From Kiritimatiellia bacterium (GTDB lineage: Bacteria > Verrucomicrobiota > Kiritimatiellia > RFP12 > UBA1067): DNA of 50,826 nt. The DNA lies in NCBI GenBank assembly GCA_024405255.1, contig JAKSOY010000007.1, forward strand, positions 1-50,826, read 5' to 3'. A program made the translations under genes and the position numbers. Below the pieces are notes generated by a model. It was given only the letters and a program-made list of their open reading frames with translations. It was not told where the DNA came from and made no database searches. Shown here piece by piece: positions 43,886 through 50,826 of this stretch (position 1 is the first letter of the stretch; each line of letters starts with the position of its first letter).

Positions 43886-45268
43886 GTGAAAAAGTTTGTT
43901 CAGATTGCAGCGGGCGTGTTGATCGCCGGTGCTGCGGCGTCCGTCGGCCTCGCGTGTTGCGGGGCTGACGGCGCGCTTGATTTTATGAAGTACTATGCGG
44001 CGATTGGCACCATCGGTGCCGCGGCAGTCGGCTGCCTCGCCGCGTTTGTCAGCCGGATGGTGCGGCGCAGTCCGGCGCTGATTGCGCTGCACCTGGGTCT
44101 GGCCCTCGTCCTCGGCGGGTGGGTGTATAACGAACTGGCGGGTCCGCGCGGCGGCGACTTGTACCTGTGCCCTGGCCAGGCGGGACGTGTGGCCGAGAAG
44201 GAGGACGCTCCCCCGACGGAAGGATTCGTGCTGGAAGTCAAGGACTTCACGATCGACTATTGGAACGATACGGGGACGGTGCGGCAGTATGTCTGCAAGG
44301 CGTCGGTTGAAAGTACCGATGCCGACGGAACGACATTCGCGGAGCCGACCACGATTTCGGTCAACCATCCGTTGGTCAAGGACGGTTGGTGGGTCTATCA
44401 GAGTTCGTACGGACAGATGACGAATCCCCATACGGGCGAACTGGTCTTCCTCCCATCGGGTGAGCCGCGCTACTACACGGTTCTCCAGTGTGTCAAGGAC
44501 GTAGGTCTGCCCTATGTGGCGTTGGGCGGCTTGTTGCTGGTACTGGGCGCGTTCCTCTATCAATTCCGTCTGCTTGCCGTGACGCGGCATCTCGTTCCTG
44601 CCGCAGGGGAACCGTGTTCGCGTGCCACGCGCCTTGTCCTCGTCCTTTACGGATTGCTTCTGGCCGGTACGGTGTCGATGTTGGTGCATCGTGCGCTGGT
44701 GACGGGACACCCCCCGCTTCAGAACATGTACGAGTTCTTGATGTGCGCGGCCGTATTCATCCCGCTGCGCACCTTTTGCGGTCTGCGCCGCAGTACTGAA
44801 CGTGACCGGGTGCGGACGCTGTTGGTCGATGCGGCGCTGGAGACATTGGTATTGATGCCGGTGTGTTTCTTTATGGATGGTCGTGTGAAGCACTTGATGC
44901 CGGCGCTGCAGAGTCCGTTCTTCATTCCCCATGTGGGCGCCTACGTGATTGGCTACATTTTCCTCGTGCGGGCGGCTCTGGGGGTCGGGGTGCGTACAGT
45001 GGCGACGGGATTCTTCCTGCTGACGCTTGGCCTTGTCCTCGGTGCGGCCTGGGGGAAGGTGTGTTGGGGACACTGGTGGCAGTTCGACCCCAAGGAAATG
45101 TGGTCGCTTGCGACCTGGCTGGTCTATGCCGCGTATTTCCATCTGCGTCCGCGTCTTTCGGCGCGTGCGGAGCGGGCTTTCCTGATCGCGGGGGCCGTGA
45201 TGGTGGTGCTGACATTGACGTGGATTAACTTGTCTCGGCTTTTCACAGGCATGCACAGCTACGCGTAA
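43886..45268 (+). CDS. Compact ResB-CcsA fusion, system II cytochrome c maturation
   Basis: Inner-membrane heme exporter/ligase for attaching heme to c-type cytochromes. The N-terminal part is ResB-like, with TM segments near residues 5-25, 33-53 and 62-82, then a short periplasmic domain with VLEVKDFTIDYWNDTG. The C-terminal CcsA part has several TM helices, TGHPPLQNMYEFL, PHVGAYVIGYIFLVRAAL, the WWD-type heme motif WGHWWQFDPKEMWSLATW, and the terminal His in FTGMHSYA. At 460 residues it is much shorter than many CcsBA fusions, mainly through a reduced ResB periplasmic domain. The start is GTG 43886 (MKKFVQIAAG); an AAAGAG lies 7 bases upstream. Both flanks are simple-repeat arrays, so its transcription context is isolated. 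Partner thiol-reduction genes are not nearby. Confidence 0.87.
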   Translation: MKKFVQIAAGVLIAGAAASVGLACCGADGALDFMKYYAAIGTIGAAAVGCLAAFVSRMVRRSPALIALHLGLALVLGGWVYNELAGPRGGDLYLCPGQAGRVAEKEDAPPTEGFVLEVKDFTIDYWNDTGTVRQYVCKASVESTDADGTTFAEPTTISVNHPLVKDGWWVYQSSYGQMTNPHTGELVFLPSGEPRYYTVLQCVKDVGLPYVALGGLLLVLGAFLYQFRLLAVTRHLVPAAGEPCSRATRLVLVLYGLLLAGTVSMLVHRALVTGHPPLQNMYEFLMCAAVFIPLRTFCGLRRSTERDRVRTLLVDAALETLVLMPVCFFMDGRVKHLMPALQSPFFIPHVGAYVIGYIFLVRAALGVGVRTVATGFFLLTLGLVLGAAWGKVCWGHWWQFDPKEMWSLATWLVYAAYFHLRPRLSARAERAFLIAGAVMVVLTLTWINLSRLFTGMHSYA

Positions 45269-45396
45269 GAGAGGGTTAAAGATTAAAGGTTAAAGATTAA
45301 AGGTTGTGGGTTAAATGGTTGGGGTTAAAGAGTTTAAGAGTTTAAGTGTTGAAGGTTGAAGAGTTAGAGAGTTGAAAGTTGAGAAAGAGGTGTCGA
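45269..45396 (+). repeat. Heptamer-like simple-repeat array downstream of ccsBA
   Basis: Variants of GGTTAAA, GATTAAA, GTTTAAG and GTTGAAG in tandem, with a 14-base unit (AAGATTAAAGGTTA) repeated at the start. The end grades into the Shine-Dalgarno (GAAAGAGG) of the next gene. No coding or terminator signal is seen. Confidence 0.85.
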
Positions 45397-46569
45397 ATGA
45401 AAGCTTTGAGTGTGATTGTTTTGATGGCGATTGTGACAGGATGTACGACGGTGTTACCGCCGAGTGAATTGGAAGCGATTCGCGCGGCGGGCGCGCAGTC
45501 GCGTGAACGTCTGCCGCATCATGCGGTGGGCGGATACGGTACGCTCGCGCAGGCGAAGGCGCTTGTGGCAACGGGCGAGAGCGAAGAGATCGACTACTGG
45601 CGTCTTGCGCAGGAACCGACGGCGGACGAACGGGCCGACTTGCGCAAGGCGTTCGACGGTGCGGGCGGTCGTGCCGTGCAGATTCTCGGTCCCTCGGAGA
45701 AGTTCGTGCGTCGTCCTGTCGCCGCGGCGTTGCGCGTGTGCGGTACGCCGACAGTTCCAGTGCTGGCGGCGGGTACGGACCGCGTGATGTGCGTTCTGCC
45801 AGGTGGCGGCCTTCAATGGGAGAAGCGTGGCTGCGGCAATGTGCATTGCGTCCAGCAGGTGGGCAATTTCATCTACTATTCGAATGGGTTCCTCTATCGC
45901 GTACCGGCGGTGAGCGACAAGTGGGCGAATCCGCAGCTTGTGTGGCGGCCTGAGGATGTGACGGGTGGCGGCGTTTTGTGCTTTGACCTAACGGCGCAGA
46001 AGACGCTCGTGTTCGGTGTGAATTCGACGTGTGAGGTCGTGGAGTTCGATCCCGTAACGGCGGAGGTGCTCGTTCGTTTCCCGGTCGACGTGCGCAACGA
46101 GAAGAACGAAACACCGTCGGCGCATGGACGGCTGCGCTGTGTGCACAAGACGGCCGAGGGAACCTATCTCGTTTCGTGTGCCGAGGCGGCGATGGTGCGC
46201 GAGTACGATGCGAAGGGGTGCTGCGTAAAGAGCCTGAAGACACCGTGTTTCACGTTCGATGCGGTGAAGCGTCCGAACGGAAACATCGTGGTGTCGCACG
46301 TGACGGGGTTGACCGAATACGCGCCCGACGGGCAGGTGGTGTGGACGCTCAAGCCGGACGATCTGCCGGGTTTGGGAGCTGCGAATTTCACGGCGCTGTC
46401 GTTGCAGCCGAATGGCAATCTGGTGGTGGGCACGTGGGCGAACGGGGCGTCTGACGCCTCGCGTGCGGGCGTCTTTGAAGTGACGCCGGAGAAGCGTGTC
46501 GTGTGGGCGCTGGCGTCGTCCACGGACATCAATATGATGAGTGCCGTCAAACTCACGGAGGTCCGATGA
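45397..46569 (+). CDS. Lipoprotein, beta-propeller-like (function unknown)
   Basis: A 390-residue predicted lipoprotein: MKALSVIVLMAIVTGC gives a lipobox (VTGC, Cys16). The rest shows repeated beta-propeller-like strands with turns such as YDAKGCCVKSL, RPNGNIVVSHVTGLTEYAPDGQVVW and LQPNGNLVVGTWANG, reminiscent of PQQ/arylsulfotransferase-type or NHL-like propellers. No catalytic motif is identified. ATG 45397 follows GAGGTGTCGA; a further upstream in-frame ATG at 45379 would precede the signal with basic residues and is less likely. It overlaps the carboxypeptidase gene by 4 bases (ATGA), so the two are co-translated. It may anchor or assist envelope proteins, but that is a guess from context. 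Confidence 0.75.
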   Translation: MKALSVIVLMAIVTGCTTVLPPSELEAIRAAGAQSRERLPHHAVGGYGTLAQAKALVATGESEEIDYWRLAQEPTADERADLRKAFDGAGGRAVQILGPSEKFVRRPVAAALRVCGTPTVPVLAAGTDRVMCVLPGGGLQWEKRGCGNVHCVQQVGNFIYYSNGFLYRVPAVSDKWANPQLVWRPEDVTGGGVLCFDLTAQKTLVFGVNSTCEVVEFDPVTAEVLVRFPVDVRNEKNETPSAHGRLRCVHKTAEGTYLVSCAEAAMVREYDAKGCCVKSLKTPCFTFDAVKRPNGNIVVSHVTGLTEYAPDGQVVWTLKPDDLPGLGAANFTALSLQPNGNLVVGTWANGASDASRAGVFEVTPEKRVVWALASSTDINMMSAVKLTEVR

Positions 46570-47681
46570 GAACGCGAATCCACGGAAGAATCTTGGTGTT
46601 GGCGACGAGTACGCTCCTGGCGGGACTCGTCTTGGCTCTGCCGCCGATCAAGCGCGGCGAGCTGATCGGCGAAGCGACGCGCGCGTCGGGTTCTGTTGCG
46701 AAGCCGACGGCGAAGGCCTCTACAAAATCGGTTGCGAAGCCGACGATGAAGGCGACGTCGAAGCCGTCCGCGACGGCGCGCAAGGCACCGCCGCCGCAGA
46801 CGGGAAAGTCCGCCAGTGTGGGGATGGGCCCGATGGTGCCGTTCCGGAGCGCGATCGCCGTCGAGGCTCGTACGGGGCGCGTGCTGTCGGCTTCGTCCGC
46901 CTCTCGTGCGTCCTATCCCGCAAGCGTGACAAAGCTGATGACGTTCCTGCTTGTGCTGGAGGATCTGCAGGCGGGCAAGTACAAGTTGACAGACGTCGTG
47001 CGGGGCAGCCAGTATGCGGCATCGATGGAACCGAGTTCTGTCGGGATCCGTCCGAACGAGACGATGAAACTCGAAGACCTGCTTTATGCGATTATGATCA
47101 AGAGCGCGAACGACGGCGCGGTGATGCTGGCCGAACATGCCGCCTGGGCGGCGCAGGGAAAGACGGGACCGATTCCCGAAGGAACCAAAGGACGCGAACT
47201 GGTCGAGGCGTTCGTCGCGCGGATGAACCGCCGCGCGAAAGAACTCGGTATGACGGCGACGACCTATCAGTCGCCGAACGGCCTGCCGCCGGCGCGAAAC
47301 GAGAAGCGGGGCTTCGACACGTCGACGGCGGAAGACATCGCCAAGCTCTGCTGCCGTCTTGTCCGGATTCCCGGTGCGCTCAAGTACACGTCGCCGGCCG
47401 TCCATACGGTGACGGACGGTTCGGGCAAGCCGCTCACGCTCGCGACGCACAACTACTTCCTGCCGGGCAGCCACGACAAGGACGGCTGTGCGAAGCCGGT
47501 GGAAGGGTGTGACGGACTCAAGACCGGCTACACGGCGGTTTCGGGGTCGTCGATCGCGTTGACGGCGTCACGGGACGGACAGCGCGTCGTTGTCGTCGTG
47601 TTGGGTAGTGCGGGTCGGCACAATCGTGAAGCCGCGGCACTGCGGATGCTCAACGATGCGCTCAGTGCGGCCGCGTGGTGA
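46566..47681 (+). CDS. D-alanyl-D-alanine carboxypeptidase (S11 family)
   Basis: Penicillin-binding protein that trims the terminal D-Ala from peptidoglycan stem peptides in the periplasm. The 371-residue protein has an N-terminal hydrophobic signal/anchor (residues about 8-26), a Lys/Ala/Thr/Pro-rich linker (about 45-82), then the DacA-type domain. Catalytic motifs: SVTK (Ser120, Lys123), SAN (180-182) and KTG (319-321). It lacks an obvious C-terminal amphipathic anchor after the KTG domain. ATG 46566 overlaps the lipoprotein stop (ATGA) and has GGAGG at the right distance. The downstream neighbour EEP protein begins 3 bases after the stop. Confidence 0.93.
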   Translation: MRTRIHGRILVLATSTLLAGLVLALPPIKRGELIGEATRASGSVAKPTAKASTKSVAKPTMKATSKPSATARKAPPPQTGKSASVGMGPMVPFRSAIAVEARTGRVLSASSASRASYPASVTKLMTFLLVLEDLQAGKYKLTDVVRGSQYAASMEPSSVGIRPNETMKLEDLLYAIMIKSANDGAVMLAEHAAWAAQGKTGPIPEGTKGRELVEAFVARMNRRAKELGMTATTYQSPNGLPPARNEKRGFDTSTAEDIAKLCCRLVRIPGALKYTSPAVHTVTDGSGKPLTLATHNYFLPGSHDKDGCAKPVEGCDGLKTGYTAVSGSSIALTASRDGQRVVVVVLGSAGRHNREAAALRMLNDALSAAAW

Positions 47682-47684
47682 TCT

Positions 47685-48590
47685 ATGGGTTCTTTCTGTA
47701 CAGCTGTGGTTTTGTTCGCCAGCCTCCTGGTGGGAACGTGGAATCTCCGTTGGTTCCCCGGCGGGGAGGCGGCCTCCAATCCGCTGGTGGCTCCGGCTGC
47801 GCGTCAGCAGGAAGAGGCGCGCCAGATGGCGCAAGCGGCGACGGTTGTACGGAAGGGATTGTGCGGGCGAGGCACGAACGAACACGCGGTCCTCTTTCTC
47901 CAGGAAGTCCGCGACGAGGCGGCGTGTACGAATCTGCTGGCGCAGATCGGGGAGGCGTCCGGTCTGCGTCTCGCGTGTGTGAGCAAGTTCGAAGTCGCGA
48001 AAGGACGTGCCGGTTTGCAGCAGGACTGCATCCTGACGGACCTGCCGATCCTCGATGCCGGCTGGTCGGGGTGGCGCTGGCCTCGAGGAACGAAGAATAC
48101 GGATTGGACGCTCCTGCCGCCGCGCGGCTATGCGTTCGCGCTTCTGGATGGAGGCGCGGAGGGGGTGCTCGCGTGCTACTGCGTACACCTCAAAGGCAAC
48201 TATGGGGCGACGACGGATGCCGCGTCCGCATCCAATCGTACGAAGCGCGAGCGTGCGGCCGAGCAGCTGGTGGAGTTGACGAAGAAGATCCGCCTGGACG
48301 ACGGTCGCCGCGTGACGCGCGTTGTGATTGCGGGAGATTTCAATACGGATGTCTTCGATGCGGCGTTCGCCGGCGAGCGGACGATCCCCACCCTCACGGC
48401 GGCGGGGTATTTGAACGGACTCGCTTCGGCGGCACCCGATGAGCGGGTGACGCATCCGCAATTCAACGGGCGGGGCGGCGGCACGCTCGACTACATCTTT
48501 CATCGAGGTTTTCTGGCGCAGACGGAACGGTGGCTCTCGTCCGCAAACGACGTGAGCGACCATCGGATGGTCTGGCTGCGGCTGGAGTAA
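47685..48590 (+). CDS. Endonuclease/exonuclease/phosphatase-fold protein, probably exported
   Basis: A 301-residue metal-dependent phosphoesterase or nuclease of the EEP superfamily. Motifs: TWNLRWFPGG, FLQEVRDEA (metal Glu), YCVHLKGNYG, VIAGDFNTDVFD, LDYIFHRG and VSDHRMVWLRL (catalytic His). The N-terminal hydrophobic stretch SFCTAVVLFASLLVG runs straight into the first catalytic strand, so it is either a signal sequence or simply the first strand. The substrate (DNA, phospholipid or nucleotide) cannot be read. ATG 47685 is 3 bases after the previous stop; the Shine-Dalgarno is weak, so coupling is likely. Confidence 0.85.
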   Translation: MGSFCTAVVLFASLLVGTWNLRWFPGGEAASNPLVAPAARQQEEARQMAQAATVVRKGLCGRGTNEHAVLFLQEVRDEAACTNLLAQIGEASGLRLACVSKFEVAKGRAGLQQDCILTDLPILDAGWSGWRWPRGTKNTDWTLLPPRGYAFALLDGGAEGVLACYCVHLKGNYGATTDAASASNRTKRERAAEQLVELTKKIRLDDGRRVTRVVIAGDFNTDVFDAAFAGERTIPTLTAAGYLNGLASAAPDERVTHPQFNGRGGGTLDYIFHRGFLAQTERWLSSANDVSDHRMVWLRLE

Positions 48591-48631
48591 GCGTTTTCAT
48601 CAAAGATGTCAGAGAAATGGCGGAACAAGCG

Positions 48632-49711
48632 ATGGCGGAAAAAAAGAGATTTGTAGTGGCCTGCGGCGGTACGGGCGGGCATACCTTCCCGGGACTCGCG
48701 GTGGCGCGGGAATTGAAGGCACGCGGACACGAGGTCGTGGTGTGGGCGTCCGGAAGGTCCATTGAGGGATCCGTGATGAAGGCCTGGGATGGCGAGACCT
48801 TCTCGACGGGAGCGAAACCGCTGAGTGTGCGGAACGGACTGGCGATCCTGTTTTCGGTCTTGCGCTGCCGGCGTGAGATGAAGCGTTTCGCGCCGCACGC
48901 GCTGCTGGCGATGGGGTCCTATGCAAGCCTGCCGCCTGTGTGGGCGGCGCGCGGGCGCGGGGTCCCGGTGGTGCTGCACGAGGCGAATACCGTGCCTGGG
49001 CGTGCGGTCGACTGGCTGGCACGTTTTGCGAAGGTGATCGCCATCTCCTTCGAAGAGACGGCGGACCATCTGAAGGGGCGTACAACGGAGTTGACGGGGT
49101 TGCCGGTGCGGGCCGAGATTGCGGGACAGCCGCGGTTCGACGACGTGCCGGCGGATGCGTTCACCGTGTTCGTGACAGGCGGGAGCCAGGGGGCGCATCG
49201 TGTGAATGAACTCACGACGCAGGCGCTTGGACTCGTCAAGCAGGAACTTGCAAAGAAGGGGTCGACGCGGCCGCTGTTCGTCATTCATCAGACGGGGGCC
49301 GCCGATGAGGCCGAGGTGAAGAAACGCTACGAAGAGGCAGGAATCGCCGCGCGCGTTCAGGCGTTCGAACGCGAGATGGGGCGTGCGTTCACGACGGCGG
49401 ATCTGGTCGTCTGCCGTGCGGGAGCCTCGACCTGCTTCGAGCTCGCGTGTGTGGGCAAGCCGGCTTTCTTCATCCCGTTGCCGAGCGCGCTGCGGAACCA
49501 TCAGCATTTCAATGCGCTCGCGTTTGTGAAGCGCGGTGCGGCGGATGAAGGCGTACAGGAATCGCTGACGCCGCGCGCCATCGCGAATTACATCTTCCAC
49601 AAGATCGATTCGCCGGCGTCGCTTGCACAGAAGGCGCAGGCGATGAAGGCGGCGGCGATTCCCGATGCGGCGGCGAAGGTCGCGGATATCGTCGAACGGG
49701 TGAGCCGCTAA
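48632..49711 (+). CDS. murG: UDP-GlcNAc transferase MurG (lipid II synthesis)
   Basis: Transfers GlcNAc from UDP-GlcNAc to lipid I at the inner face of the cytoplasmic membrane, forming lipid II. The 359-residue protein has the G-loop FVVACGGTGGHTFPGLAVARELKARGH, MGSYASLPPVWAAR, VVLHEANTVPGRA, FVTGGSQGAHRVNE (second G-loop), and the donor-site region VCRAGASTCFELACVGKPAFFIPLPSALRNHQHFNA with the conserved Glu. ATG 48632 (MAEKKRFVV) is chosen; ATG 48617 in the same frame is also possible, and the longer frame back to 48530 overlaps the previous gene and is rejected. The other mur genes of a dcw cluster are not in the window, but the carboxypeptidase two genes upstream is also peptidoglycan-related. 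Confidence 0.95.
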   Translation: MAEKKRFVVACGGTGGHTFPGLAVARELKARGHEVVVWASGRSIEGSVMKAWDGETFSTGAKPLSVRNGLAILFSVLRCRREMKRFAPHALLAMGSYASLPPVWAARGRGVPVVLHEANTVPGRAVDWLARFAKVIAISFEETADHLKGRTTELTGLPVRAEIAGQPRFDDVPADAFTVFVTGGSQGAHRVNELTTQALGLVKQELAKKGSTRPLFVIHQTGAADEAEVKKRYEEAGIAARVQAFEREMGRAFTTADLVVCRAGASTCFELACVGKPAFFIPLPSALRNHQHFNALAFVKRGAADEGVQESLTPRAIANYIFHKIDSPASLAQKAQAMKAAAIPDAAAKVADIVERVSR

Positions 49712-49723
49712 CGGAGGATCCGT

Positions 49724-50800
49724 ATGCGTGTTGCGGTCGGATTGAGTGGCGGGGTCGATTCGGCCGTGGCGGCGCTGCGGCTGAAGGCGGCGGGACATGA
49801 CGTCTTCGGCGTGACGATGCGCCTCTGGAAGCCAGGGCGCTATCGCGGCGGCGAAGACGGTTCGTGTTTTGGTCCGGGCGAGGCGCAGAACATCGCGGCT
49901 GCGGAAGCGTTGGCCGCAACGCTGGGCATCCCCTATCATGTGATTGATTTGACATCGGCGTATGAGCGCGAAGTCATCGACTATTTCCGCGACACCTATC
50001 TGGACGGACGTACGCCGAATCCGTGCGTGCGCTGCAACGAGCGGGTGAAGTTCGGGTTGCTGCCGCATCTCGTCGAAGCGGCCGGCCTGGCCTTCGATCG
50101 CTTCGCGACGGGGCATTACGCGCGCATCGTCGCACGCGACGGACGCTTGGCGCTCATGCGCGGGTGCGATCGGGCGAAAGACCAAAGCTATTTTCTCTAC
50201 CGCCTCTCGCAAGAACAGCTCGCCCGTACGCTTTTCCCGCTGGGCGAACTCACGAAGGATGACGTGAGGGCCGAGGCGCGCGCGCAAGGACTCGTCGTGG
50301 CGGAGCGTCCCGACAGCCAGGACTTCTGCACGGGTGGGACGGACGACATCCTCGGTACGCCCGATCGAGCGGGTGACATTGTCGATTTGACAGGACGCGT
50401 CCTCGGTCGCCATCGCGGCTTTTGGCATTATACGATCGGTCAGCGCAAGGGCCTCGGCATCGGCGGCGCGGGCGATCCCTACTATGTGCTCGAACTCAAT
50501 GCCTGCCGCAATCAGGTCATCGTCGGCCGCGCGCACGAAGTGGTGCGAACTTCGTTGCGTGTGAAGGACATGGTGTACGGTGCACGTGCGCCCGAAGCGG
50601 CCGGCGAGCCGATCGCCTGTCGCGTGAAGGTGCGGAGCGCCGGCCGTCTAGTGGCGGCGACGCTCTGCGGCGACACATGTACGTTCCCGGACGGCATTGC
50701 CGGCGTCGCGCCGGGGCAAAGTGCGGTCTTCTATTCGGAAGACGGAGAAACCGTTCTCTGCGGCGGAGAAATCGTCTCCTCTGCTGGATCTTTGGAATGA
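49724..50800 (+). CDS. mnmA: tRNA-specific 2-thiouridylase MnmA
   Basis: ATP-dependent enzyme that thiolates U34 at C2 in Lys, Glu and Gln tRNAs. The 358-residue protein has the PP-loop VAVGLSGGVDSAVAAL, GVTMRLW, TPNPCVRCNERVKFG with the first catalytic Cys, FATGHYARI, DQSYFLYRLSQEQL, DSQDFC with the second Cys, and HYTIGQRKGLGIGG, then the C-terminal beta-barrel. It is complete, ending 26 bases before the window edge. ATG 49724 follows GGAGG by about 6 bases and is 12 bases after murG. Confidence 0.97.
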   Translation: MRVAVGLSGGVDSAVAALRLKAAGHDVFGVTMRLWKPGRYRGGEDGSCFGPGEAQNIAAAEALAATLGIPYHVIDLTSAYEREVIDYFRDTYLDGRTPNPCVRCNERVKFGLLPHLVEAAGLAFDRFATGHYARIVARDGRLALMRGCDRAKDQSYFLYRLSQEQLARTLFPLGELTKDDVRAEARAQGLVVAERPDSQDFCTGGTDDILGTPDRAGDIVDLTGRVLGRHRGFWHYTIGQRKGLGIGGAGDPYYVLELNACRNQVIVGRAHEVVRTSLRVKDMVYGARAPEAAGEPIACRVKVRSAGRLVAATLCGDTCTFPDGIAGVAPGQSAVFYSEDGETVLCGGEIVSSAGSLE

Positions 50801-50826
50801 TGCCTTTGTTTGGCTAACGACTAGAG

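Overview
The window is high-GC chromosomal DNA from a Gram-negative bacterium, most plausibly a member of the PVC group. A gut-type Kiritimatiellota/Lentisphaerota/Verrucomicrobiota lineage fits best. This rests on the exported Gfo/Idh/MocA oxidoreductases, tricorn-like peptidase, sialate O-acetylesterase, GH2 and CE15 enzymes, a CcsBA-type cytochrome c maturase, and MurG/D-Ala-D-Ala carboxypeptidase. No 16S rRNA or other decisive marker is present, so the taxonomy is inference. No complete prophage, CRISPR array or recognisable insertion sequence was seen.

Layout: (1) 1-7.9 kb: the 3' part of valS, then a tight plus-strand run of divergent etfB-etfA, an iorA-like TPP/ferredoxin oxidoreductase subunit, a membrane-anchored AMP-forming acyl-CoA ligase and an MscS channel. 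(2) 7.9-10.3 kb: prs, then an exported oxidoreductase. (3) 10.3-19.2 kb: an intergenic region with two terminators, then a secreted glycan/protein degradation block (tricorn-like S41 peptidase, SGNH sialate O-acetylesterase, 1223-residue GH2 enzyme with a C-terminal F5/8-type domain). (4) 19.2-21.2 kb: an AT-richer island with tRNA-Gly(GCC), tRNA-Lys(CTT) and an unrecognised basic-protein gene on the minus strand, bracketed by copies of a perfect hairpin repeat. (5) 21.2-28.6 kb: RmlD-like reductase, the UPF0237/UPF0210 pair, a GMP synthase whose amidotransferase domain has lost its catalytic segment, a short truncated-looking secreted protein, and two tandem metallophosphoesterases. (6) 28.7-37.8 kb: ilvD, a CE15-like esterase and a 2015-residue alpha-2-macroglobulin. 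(7) 37.8-43.8 kb: chorismate mutase/prephenate dehydrogenase, nagB-nagA, pyrK-pyrD and a second exported Gfo/Idh/MocA protein. (8) 43.8-50.8 kb: a compact ResB-CcsA fusion flanked by heptamer-like repeats (one with a telomere-like G-quadruplex motif), then a lipoprotein, a D-Ala-D-Ala carboxypeptidase, an endonuclease/exonuclease/phosphatase-fold protein, murG and mnmA.

Apart from the one AT-rich minus-strand gene, every CDS is on the plus strand. Most are spaced by under 60 bases or overlap by 4-14 bases, which suggests long operons. Readable promoters share an extended -10 box (TGnTATAAT/TATACT). Three of them lie so close to the ATG (7-10 bases) that the mRNAs should be leaderless.

The strongest non-routine signals are: a dispersed family of perfect 15-19-bp palindromes (TATAGTTCTCAATGG arms) in four intergenic sites; the unknown gene between two of them with 11-bp direct repeats upstream; the truncated, Cys-less amidotransferase domain of GuaA; the ETF/IorA/ligase module without iorB; and the simple-repeat family that flanks ccsBA and may also have entered valS in frame. 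None is proven to be a new system from sequence alone.
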